64,000 nucleotides of DNA from Takakia lepidozioides. Its lineage: Eukaryota > Streptophyta > Takakiopsida > Takakiales > Takakiaceae. Every line of letters starts with the position of its first letter. Position 1 is the first letter of the stretch. Positions 46,331 to 55,707 of this stretch are shown here, piece by piece. Under the pieces are notes generated by a model that worked only from the letters and a program-made list of their open reading frames with translations, searched no databases and was not told the DNA's origin. The stretch is from positions 63,652,756 through 63,716,755 of the forward strand of contig CM060731.1 of assembly GCA_030704615.1 (NCBI GenBank), written 5' to 3'. Made by a program: the position numbers and the translations under genes.

Positions 46331-47326
46331 CTATGGGTTTTTCCACGTTGAATATATCAGCGTCTTTTCCGGATAACATTCCAGGTGCGGTTTGAGTTCA
46401 TCCAGAAGAAACTTGTCCTTGTATGGGTCGACGAGCGCTTTATATTTTGGAAGGAAGATACCGATCGACTTTGGGTTCAAGTACGACTTATACATATTTT
46501 CTACTGTGTCGATAAGAAGTGTGTTTGATTTGTACGCTACAGGGTCGTCTACAGTGAAAAGGTCGTAGAGACGTTTAAGATATATTGGCGCTTTCGGATA
46601 TTTGGGCCATTCGGCACTGAACGTCTGTCTATGCTTTACGCAGTTCTCATTGTTGAATTCCCTGACCTTGTAAAACCTTCTTCCAAACAAAGCCAGCCCA
46701 CATTTTCTAACGGTCCAGTGTTCCAAAAGTAGACCTTAAAATGCTTAAGGACCCATTTCAAGAAGTTGTCCAACCCATTTCGGACTGCAAGCTTGAATTT
46801 TCCAACGCACACACAAGGATGGGTTGCGGGAGGGGATCTCGGGCCATCTCGGAGGTAAACCTCACCAAGGTAACCGACGTCAAGAACCAAGACGTAGTAT
46901 CCTGGTCGACATCCTTTCGGTCCCTCAGAGAGGTGATACCAATCCTGTGGGTTCACAGATTTGTGATAGTCGATTGGAGGGTGAATCATATCATCCTGTG
47001 GAATAACAGAACAATTAATTTATTTAAAACTAGAAGAATGAAAAAGAAAAACATAGCTAAGATGGTTATGAGGTGTATACCCGTTTCGGGGAGGGATTTC
47101 GAATTTGCTGCTGTTGCTGCTCGCTCTCTTTTCCTTCGTGGTGAGCAACGACCATCTCCGACACATCTCCTCCATCTCGCAACGTCGATTGGGCAGTGGA
47201 GGTTGTTTGTATGACCGGATCAGTTGGGCTGGCCCTTATTGTTAAGTCCACCTGCCTCCTCACTGTTTGAGTCGCAATGGATTCTGCCCGGGTTTGTGTG
47301 ATTTCCTCCAATTTCCATTCATGGAT
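46331..47326 (-). pseudogene. FCP1/NIF-like HAD phosphatase module A with disordered N-terminus
   Basis: Exon 47326-47081 (EWKLEEITQTRAES ... QQQQQIRNPSPKRV) is spliced to 46995-46331. The second exon reads YYVLVLDVGYLGEVYL (nucleophile motif with Gly at the second Asp), LAVRNGLDNFLKWVLKHFKVYFW, and, after a frame change near 46705, KRLYDLFTVDD and NTLLIDTVENMYKSYLNPKSIG. These match the layout of an NIF/FCP1 phosphatase domain, but both acidic pairs are degraded (DVG instead of DxD, LIDT instead of LIDD), so catalysis is doubtful. An upstream donor near 47501 would link it to the 47520-50821 gene, so the two may be one fused gene. Confidence 0.6.
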
Positions 47327-47519
47327 CTATACGAGATTTCTTACCGTCAGTCACATGTAAAGTTCAAGAAGGTGGGAAATATTAAGATACAGATCAGGTA
47401 TTGGTAAAAACACAACCAAAACACAACCAGATGCAATACACACAATTTGTTCCCTTTATAATGCTTAAAGACACCATAAATCTCCAAGTGTCAGTGATAC
47501 CTACATCCAAATTGACATG

Positions 47520-50500
47520 CTAGGAGACACTTTGAGAGTGAGTTGGGCTCTGAGTTCGGCCTCTGCCTCCGCTATTTTTTCTGGGAGACGGGCTTTTAGT
47601 CCCACCTCTGTCACCACTGTCCATTTTTGCGGGGGACGGGCTCTTAGTCCTCCTTCTGTGTCCGCTGTCTTTTGTGGGACACGGGCTCTTTGTCCTCGCT
47701 CTCTCTACCCTCTCTTTGGCGGGAGACGGGGACATTGGCGCTGGCTCGCCCCCTTCTACAGGTTTGAACCAATCTTCTGCACTCCCAACAATACTGCCGC
47801 CCACCTCGATTGAGCTCGCCTCTGCACCCCTTGATGGTGAAGCAGGATTACTCTTAGTTCTCTCGCTTGAACTCGACAAATCCCCATCCAGAATCACGAC
47901 CTTGTGGACCACAACGTCTTGGGTGATGTTCTCAATACCAAACTGTGACTGAGTTCTGAAGTCCTGAATCACATCTAGGTGTCCAGCCTCCCAACGGTCT
48001 GCATTGTCACCATCGTGGCCCTCGTTGTCCCCGTTACCATCGATGCCCTCGTCCTTCTCTCCATGTTCGGAATGTCCGCCTCCTTCTTCCAAGTCTTCAT
48101 CTTCCTCCTCCTCATCCTCATCATCGTCTCTGCCGTCAACCTCTTCAGCAACATTGTCATTCTCAATTTGAAGCTTCTTAAAATTCGCTTCACCTTTTCA
48201 TTTGAAATTTTTTTTTTGGTTGAGTGGTTGATGTCAAGCACTCGAATGTTTCTTGCCTGCAGATAAACCCAGTCAGTAAAATAGAGGACGTGTTGGATCA
48301 AAAATATAAAATTCGTATATAAAATGCAAAAAGGTTTTACACTTACATGAAGGGCGTACGTCAACATCACACCTCCGAAGATGTTGACAGCGGACATCTC
48401 GTCTCAACAAAACAGGGAGGCCAAATAGTTGTATGTGTCAGCTCGTAGCTCATGATTATAGGTCCTGCACTCTTCTCTCCCAGAACATAAAATCCCTGAC
48501 GGACAAGATACGATGTTCTTCCGGGACCATTTTGGATGTAGGAGACCAGATTGGTCGAGGACGGTTGCGTCGAGAAGAAAACAAAAGCACTTGTGTTCAT
48601 TTTCTGAGCCACAAAGGCCTCCAGTATGTTCACATAATCCTTGGACTCAAATACGACAGAGTCGTCTTCAGAAACTGTATTGACGAACACCATCGCTATG
48701 TTGTCAAACCGTTTCTTAAAACTCGTTGAAATAATCCCTATGGCATCCTCTCTATCCTCATAAATTTTCTTGATGGAGGAGACGTACTTAACAAAAGCGG
48801 TCGTGAGTGGTTTTGTCTCCATGTTCATCTTGATCTTGCTTTGGATGTAATCCGTCCCCAATTTGTCTTTAAATGTTGAGAACTCTGTCTTATTGAAGTG
48901 GTACTTTCTCTTCACTTCACGCCACTCGTCCTTAGTGTACGGTTCTGTGCACTGTTTGCTCCTACGAGGCCACCCCAACACTTCCATCACATCGTCGACA
49001 ATAAACCGGCGCATTTTCATGTCGTCTATGTACTTGTTCATGCCTTGAATTGATTTGTCTTGACCTTTGTAATCTCGAATGGTCAATTTCAGGTCCAGGA
49101 TTTTCTGCGCAACTTTTATTAGCTGCCATCTGTTCAACCCTTGCAGCTTTGCGGTAGCATATTTCGTGAGTTGTTGCTGTTCACCTTGTACTGTATCCCA
49201 AGCGGATTGATTAGCTTTCCCTGCTCCCAGTTTTTGAAAACATCTTCCCAGATCTTCCAAACGTCGTCGTCGCAAAGTACCAGAACCATTGCCTCCTTAA
49301 TGCTACCCATTTCAAGTATCAAATGACAGGTAAACATGAACTCCTGCACATTCATCCAGGGATAAATTAGTTGTCACTCCGACAAGAGAAGTATTCTTTA
49401 GCATAAAATGAATGTGAATAGTAGATTTGGATTCCATAAATGCATACCTTCCATTATTTCGTCTCGGACTTGGTGGTGTGATCGTTGTATTTCTTTGGCT
49501 TCCCCCTCAGGTTGAATAACATTCGCGCATGCTCAACTTTCTCCGGCATTGTTGTATCAAACTTTTGCGCCTTATTGGGATCGTTGAGGAGCTTTGACAA
49601 CTTCAGGAGCCTTTGTTCATCGGTAGACCATACAATCTTCGCAGGCCACTCCCGGTAGTACTCCTTCAGTTCGTTGTTGGCAAGATCCTCGAGAAGTTCC
49701 TGCTACAGTTAATGTTAAATGGGTGAGAGAGTTGAAAGTGTGGGGACATATCCAATTTTGTAGTTCAACACCAACCTCCACTGCCCGGTGGAGGTTCGTT
49801 AAAAAATAGGTCTGGGAGGAAATAAAGTCCATTACCTTTGCTGCCACAATGGTGTGTTGTCCACCAATTACGAAGAACCTTGATACGTCCATCTCCTTCC
49901 ATTGTTTCGGTCGCGATGAAGCAATCTTCTCTGGATTGGAAGGGTTGATTGGCGCAAGATACACCGGATGTTGGAGTCGAACAAATGAAGTTGGAAGAGT
50001 CGCGCTTTCACTTCGTCCTTATGCTTGATATTTAACGGCCTGTAAACCATGCTCCTTGGAGCTAGTTCCATCATGGAAACCTTCCCAAGGAAGGTACTCT
50101 CGAATTCAAATGGAAATACATCATTGTATTCCTTCGTGAGCCTCTCCTCCATCTTCTCGCATTTTTCCTTGTCAAAAATCTCCCCAACTTTAGGTCTCTT
50201 GTTATCTGACATCAATGCTGGATCATGATCCTCCTTCTGTTTCTTCTTTCCTGCGGAAGTCCCGGCCTCATTGTCATCATTGCCGGCTATCGACAACTTG
50301 CATTTTCCCTTCTTCGGCTTTGATGCTTCATGTAGTGCTCGCTTCTTGCGAATGTCGTTCCCCATTGCGTGCAGAAGATCCAAAAAAATACTCCAGGCCC
50401 TCGACAAACCTACGTCGGTAAATACTGAGCCCTCGTCTGGAAATCTAAAACCCAGTGCAACGCATTCACTCATCAACGACTTGTTCAGACGACCCACCTC

Positions 50501-50821
50501 CACTTTGAAACCAAACGTCCTGGGGGTTCTCGCATCCTCATGCAGGAACAAAACCAACATCGGGTTTTCCTCTTCAGATTCAAGCTCTATATCGAGAGCT
50601 TCTGCGTATTTTAAGTCTGTTATTACTCCAAGACTTCTGTAATGAAAAAACAGTTTGTGATCAGGAGGTGTACCGACAGGCACGATGCCCCAATCTGTCA
50701 CCTCTGGGTTAAGCTCAAAAATTGCGGTATGCTCAGTTTTGAAATGTGAGGACTTCCGGCATACGAATGCGCCACAAATATCTCCAATCAATCCCGGGAC
50801 GCAATCTGGTGGTGTAGGATG
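47520..50821 (-). pseudogene. Second ParB-like/N6-N4-type methyltransferase gene, decayed
   Basis: Exons on the minus strand: 50821-49836, 49702-49448, 49343-48347 and 48256-about 47520, all bounded by GT-AG. The first has a basic nuclear-type stretch (KPKKGKCKL, GKKKQKEDH) and then a ParB-like core: SMVYRPLNIKHKDEVKARL and, after a one-base frameshift near 49950, SRFFVIGGQHTIVAAK. The third ends with AFVFFSTQPSS (corresponding to the strand after motif IV in the 5-10 kb gene) and, after another frame change, AVNIFGGVMLTYALH|ARNIRVLDI, matching the motif I region of that gene. The last exon is acidic, then SR-like with RTKSPSPAK-type repeats. TAA at 49456-49454 lies two codons before a donor. 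The architecture matches the first gene; the sequence is far diverged. Confidence 0.6.
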
Positions 50822-52082
50822 TCTTCTGTTACAACCAAACACAAATTCATTAGATAATCAAATAACAGGATCTCTCTTACTAGCATCCATCATTCCAGAA
50901 ATGAGAACCTCCACTGGACAGTGGAGGTTCGTATGTACGAGGCTTTCTAAATGAAATAGGAAATCCTCCATATTTTAAAGATGTTGTAGAAAAAAACTTT
51001 AATGAAAATGAGGTTCAGGAGCCATTGAGTACATCATCCTGAAACAGGACAAATCTACAATAGAAATCTTCGAACCTAATTCGTCCAAAATATACTAAGG
51101 AACCTCTCGCAGTATATTCAGACGATTATAGATTATATACCCAAGAACTACAGAATGCTCCTTCTTATCTCTCTGAGTGTATCAGGCGAATAGTTTGGAG
51201 GTGTATATTTTGGGGATCCAGTGATACTATCAGGAGATGCAGGGGAGTATCCTGGAGATCCGGAGACGTCCAGTAGTTCCAGGACTCCCCCACTCATTGC
51301 AATGTCCATGAGGAATTTTGGAGGGTAATATCCTTCAGATCTTGTTGTGGATTCAGGAGATGCTGGCGAGTAACCCGGAGATGCTGGATATCCAAAAACG
51401 GTCACTCATATCGCCGCCAATGTGTCCGGGGAATAGTCTGAAGGGGTGTATTTCGGATAATCTTGGGAGTAGGCAAGAGATCCGTTGACATCATTGTTTA
51501 CATGAGCGCTTTCTCTTATTTCCTCCAGGGAATCCTTACAAATGTCTTCAGGTGTATTGTTCGGAGATTCGGATGCGCTCCGCGGGGATTCTACAGTCAC
51601 ATTTTTGTCATTGACAGACACTTTGTTCGGCTCGGTAGACCCCCAACTGGATTTTTCATCTGGTTCCGAAACACCATGTTTTTGATGTGGATGGTCCACT
51701 TCCATCACGTCTACCGAACACCGTCTCTTGCTCCAATTTAATCTGGCGGTCTTGTACTCATCGTCAGACACCGGTTCCCCAACCTCGTTCCTCTTTCTCA
51801 TTCTGACATAAAAACTAATCAGAGTGTGTAACTGGTTGACCCAAAGAAATATCGAACCTCCACTGGGTAGTGGAGGTTCCCAATTATCGTATCCCAGTCT
51901 CGTTGGAAAGTATGTGTCACACTTACAATGTTACACATATGATTCCATCACTCGTTCCCACATCGTCTCAAACTGATTTTCAATTTTCCCGGAATTATTC
52001 GATTTCGTCCTTACTTTGAAAAAATGCCATTCAGCTTCCCCATACAGAATTCACGCGAACCTCCACTGGGCAGTGGAGGTTC
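49773..52082. repeat. Palindrome family 2, four copies
   Basis: Copies of a 24-26-bp hairpin with arms GAACCTCCACT and AGTGGAGGTTC lie at 49773-49796, 50905-50930, 51854-51879 and 52057-52082. The copy at 50905 has perfect 12-bp arms around GA. Centres differ (TGCCCG, GGA-type, GGGT, GGGC) while arms stay paired. The first is inside an intron of the second ParB-methyltransferase gene; the rest are upstream of its first recognised exon and on both sides of the CTD-like exon. Confidence 0.85.
51148..51801 (-). pseudogene. Open frame with RNA polymerase II CTD-like heptads
   Basis: ATG 51801 (MRKRNEVGEPVSDDEY) leads to a frame that is continuous to 51148 except for one in-frame TGA at 51408-51406. 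It contains GYSPASPES and GYSPASPDS, close to the YSPTSPS consensus, and a duplicated KYTPxxYSPDTL motif, so there is an internal repeat of about 80 residues. It could be the N-terminal exon of the ParB-methyltransferase gene downstream or a separate gene. FCP1/NIF-like phosphatase modules, whose relatives dephosphorylate CTD heptads, lie on the same strand 4-6 kb away. Confidence 0.5.
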
Positions 52083-52799
52083 CAGTTTCTGGTTCCTCAT
52101 GTGCATGACATGGGTCTACAAATAGTCTACTCTGGCCTGCACGAAGCCTACTGTTAGCCTATGTCTACTGTAGAATACAAGTACACTAGGCTATCGTGGT
52201 TTTTCATAATTGCCGAATTCGACAAAATTGGATAAGAAATGAAAATTTCCATTCAGAATCGAATTTGAATGCGAAGAAATGCATCAACTATTGATTGACA
52301 AGAACAAACTAACGCTGGATTTGGGGATCAAGAAAACATCACGGCTTCATTGAAAGTGTGCACAATTTTCCATTTATTGACAGCAGCCATTGTCACATTA
52401 ATTATGGAACAAACGATAACGGCCGCGATCAGACTGAATTCTATCGTACTTGTACGTTAGTAGGACTACAAGTCTGGCATCATAATCGTGCGGCTCTGAC
52501 AGCAGACTATGGAATAAGCGTGAAGGATGTCGATTCTGACAAGTGGCCTAGAGAAATGAAGTCAGACGGCTAATCGCCACCACTTATTCTGGACTGCGCA
52601 TTAACAATCGATCATTATAATTAGCTGGAAGGATTCCGGAGGTGAACCATAAAGCACTTTGAGATTGTCCTGTTTATATTTATCATGCTATTACAGTGAA
52701 TAAAACACTTGGGCAGGGCGGGGCATTTCATGCCGGCGCATTGCATTGGACAGCGAGGGCGGTGCATTACAGGTGTGCGGAATGCTCTGTCGTGCATTG
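52083..52799. other. Unannotated stretch
   Basis: A 71-residue plus-strand frame at 52358-52573 has no recognised motif. No other feature was seen. Confidence 0.3.
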
Positions 52800-52810
52800 C
52801 TACAGCAAAT

Positions 52811-53270
52811 GGGGGGGGGGGGTTGCGACGCCAGCCGTGCCCCCACGCCCCGCGCAGCGCCGAGCGTGCAACGCCAACCCCGCGGAGCGTGTTTGCGACG
52901 TCGGGCCGTCGCAGCCAAACCCCGCGGGAGTGAAACCTGGCGCCGGGGCCAGGCGGCGACGCCTGGCCGTCGCACGGAGTGATGACGGGAAAATGACAGC
53001 CCTTCCATGCGACGCCCACTCGTCGCCCCCAGCGAAGGGCAGATGGCAGCCCTTTCTGGCGACGGCCGATCGTCGCACGCCGGGAAAAGAAAAACCATTT
53101 CTTGCCTTTTCTTTCATTGCAGCCCTTTCTTGCGACGCCCGGCCGTTGCATGGTGGCATGAAGGGCAAAAAGCCCCTGCGACGGCCGGGCGTCGCAAACT
53201 GCCCGGCTGCCCTATTCTTTCAAAACAAAAAAACATGTCACAGTTTGCGACGGCTGGCCGTCGCCGTTTG
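52811..53270. repeat. GC-rich array of palindrome family 3 (TGCGACGGCCGGGCGTCGCA)
   Basis: After a run of 12 G, eight copies of an 18-20-bp palindrome follow, near 52824, 52894, 52956, 53008, 53059, 53131, 53177 and 53246. Arms GCGACG/CGTCGC are nearly constant around a variable six-base centre (TCGGGC, CCTGGC, CCCACT, GCCGAT, GCCGGG, GCTGGC). Most copies are preceded by GCAGCCCTTTC-like sequence, so this is a tandem array with a unit of about 45-70 bp. Its base composition differs sharply from the neighbours. Confidence 0.85.
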
Positions 53271-53639
53271 TGACCCCCGGCCTCATAAATCCATTCAAAA
53301 AACAGGGGTCTACCCACTCTGTCCACCTCGACTTCTCCTCGGATGGGGTCAACCCATTCTCTGTCCAGTCATGTAGTCATTCCACTTGGCCGGTGACCAT
53401 GGTGAATTACAACATCCCTCCGTATCTTTCAATTAAAAAATGCCATATCATGTTGGGGAAGATAATAGGAATAATGTAAGAACTTAATGCAAGCGCGTCA
53501 GGACGGTCCAGCCCTGACACCCGTACCGCCGGTTCTTCGCCTCTGGCAGACATCGAAAGGCAGCCGGCTGGGCTCGGTCAATCCCTCCCCACCCCCGCCC
53601 TCATCCCATCGGCGTCGTCGCCCCCTGCGCCGCTTCCAA

Positions 53640-54410
53640 CAGTCCGCCAGTTCCCTGTAACCCCCGCCCCGGGTTCAACCATCACCCCCACGTAACCCTC
53701 TGTAACTCCGCCGAGTGTAACCCACACCACCATGTAACCCTCTGTAACCCATATAACCCCATGACCCTCTGTAACCCTCACCACCATGTAACCCTCTGTA
53801 ACCCATGTAACCCTCTATAACACCGCAGAGTGTCACCCCCACCCCTATGTAACCCTCACTACATGTAACCCTCTGTAACACTTTGCAACCCATGTAACCC
53901 TATGTAACCCTCTGTAACCCTCTGTAACCCTCTGTAACCCATGTAACCCTCTGTAACACCGCAGAGTGTAACCCTCACTCCATGTAACCCTCTGTAACCC
54001 TTTGTAACCCATGTAATCCTCTGTGACCCTCTGTAACCCATGTAACCCTCTGTGACCCTTTGTAACCCTCACCACCATGTAACCCTCTGTAACACCGCAG
54101 AGTGTCACCCTCACCCGTATGTAACCCTCAGTCCATGTAACCCTCTCTGACCCTCTGTAACCCATGTAACCCTCTGTGACCCTTTGTAACCCTTTGTAAC
54201 ACCGCAGAGTGTCACCCTCACCCGTATGTAACCCTCACTCCATGTAACCCTCTCTGACCCTCTGTAACCCTCACCACCATGTAACCCTCTGTACACCGCA
54301 GAGTGTCACCCTCACCCCTATGTAACCTTCACTCCATGTAACCCTCTCTGACCCTCTGTAACCCTCACCACCATGTAACCCTCTGTAACACCGCCTCGTG
54401 TACATCATAC
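53640..54410. repeat. GTAACCC minisatellite array with higher-order unit
   Basis: Tandem TGTAACCCTC, TGTAACCCATGTAACCC and CTCTGACCC words run for about 750 bp. The segment from a CACCGCAGAGTGTCACCCTCACC word to the next is a higher-order unit of about 95-150 bp that occurs about six times. Open frames on the minus strand (GYRGLHGLQRVTEGY-like) are products of the repeat. Confidence 0.95.
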
Positions 54411-54559
54411 ACGTGTAAACTATCCGACGGCCGAATGGAGGTTTAAATAGAGGCCGAAACCCTAATTTGCTCTCTCCATCCGTTTTTCAGATTCCTAGCT
54501 CGCTCGTTTTTTTGCTTTGGGGTATTAGCTTTCTGCAATTCCCATGGTGCCCAATCGGC

Positions 54560-54900
54560 TTCACACATCAATGCGAAAGATTTGTAGTTCATTCAGTTCA
54601 GTATCGTCATCCCAGCAACATACAAGACAACGCTTTCCGCGCAGTGATCCGTCAAATCTATTACTACGGTTTTCTCTACGATTGATACGGTTGTCTCTAT
54701 TCTTTTTCTTTCTCAATGTCATTCTTGTTGTTTTGTCACCGTCCCCGATGGCTATGGTATTCCTAAGATCCGCATTAGGAAAGGGTTTTGTTTCTTTCGG
54801 TCTAGCCATGCAAGCAGCCGCTCATTTGATGGGGTGCCCATTCACTCTCCTCTCGTGTATCTTTTGTTCACACACCAGCCGGGGTAGCTTACTCATCGCT
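54560..54900 (-). pseudogene. Decayed inverted copy of the BED-type finger exon
   Basis: The minus-strand frame ends ...NGHPIK, then a stop, then AAACMARPKETKPFPNADL. This matches LNRHIVDGTAACMARPKGTKPFPDAEL of the plus-strand exon at 55708, about 1 kb away. A stop and divergence in the Cys pair region show decay. Confidence 0.65.
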
Positions 54901-55004
54901 ATTATGGATGCAATACGTATCGAATCATGCGTGTTTTGCAAGCACTATCAACCGGTTACATGTCTGATGGTTTATATGACTACCTCACGTGTGCTATGGT
55001 TACA

Positions 55005-55420
55005 CACAGGGGGTTACACGGTGTTTTCTTTCTCAATACATGCTAGCTTGGTAGACAGTTTAGTAATGGAGGTTTAGATGGGGTTGACATGTTTGATGGG
55101 TTACGTGGATGTTGCGCTCGCGGAGCCACATAGGCTAGGGTTACATGGGTGGGGCATTACATTGACCATGTTTACCTGGAGGTTGCATACTAATGGTTTG
55201 ATATGACAGGGTTACATCGATGTTGTGTTCGGGAGTCACATAGACTAGGGGTACATGAGGTTGTGACGAAGGGTTACATCATATGTGGGTACCTGACGGA
55301 GGGTTACACTCGACGTGCCTGGCATGCGGGTAACGGCCGGTTTGTCGCGCTCACAAGTGTAGGGTTACGGGTTACACTCCGCTATTCCGGGTGACACCGG
55401 GATTGCAACTCATACACGTG
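55005..55420. repeat. GGGTTACA repeat block, opposite orientation to 53640-54410
   Basis: Scattered GGGTTAC and GGTTACA words at irregular spacing, all in the GGGTTAC sense, upstream of the BED/Ulp1 gene. Confidence 0.8.
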
Positions 55421-55707
55421 TGAGTCAGTGCGGATATAATTGATTGCAAGCCGCCAGATTTTAATGAACCGCCGTCTTTCGCTTAACCGACGTGCCTTAC
55501 GGGTGACATCTAGCTAGCTTCGTTCTTCGTTCTTTGATCATTGTTCAGTTTTCCCCTTCTCGCAGCCTTTCATATTCTTCGTGCACTCCTTGCTGTGCGT
55601 GCTCCCTGTTGTGCGTTCTTCGGAATTCTCTTGGTCTTGGTCTTTTCTTGTCTTGTCTTTTCTTGCTCTTGCTCTTCTCTTCTCTTCTGTCAGCTTTTTC
55701 TTTTGTC

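Noticed and set aside
52696-53376. Long plus-strand frame of 226 codons and overlapping frames on both strands
   Set aside because: They run through the GC-rich palindrome array. High GC removes stops in all six frames, and the residues simply mirror the repeat.
53578-54296. Several overlapping minus-strand open frames (GYRGLHG/RVTEGY-like)
   Set aside because: They are translations of the GTAACCC satellite in all frames, with no start context and no family resemblance.
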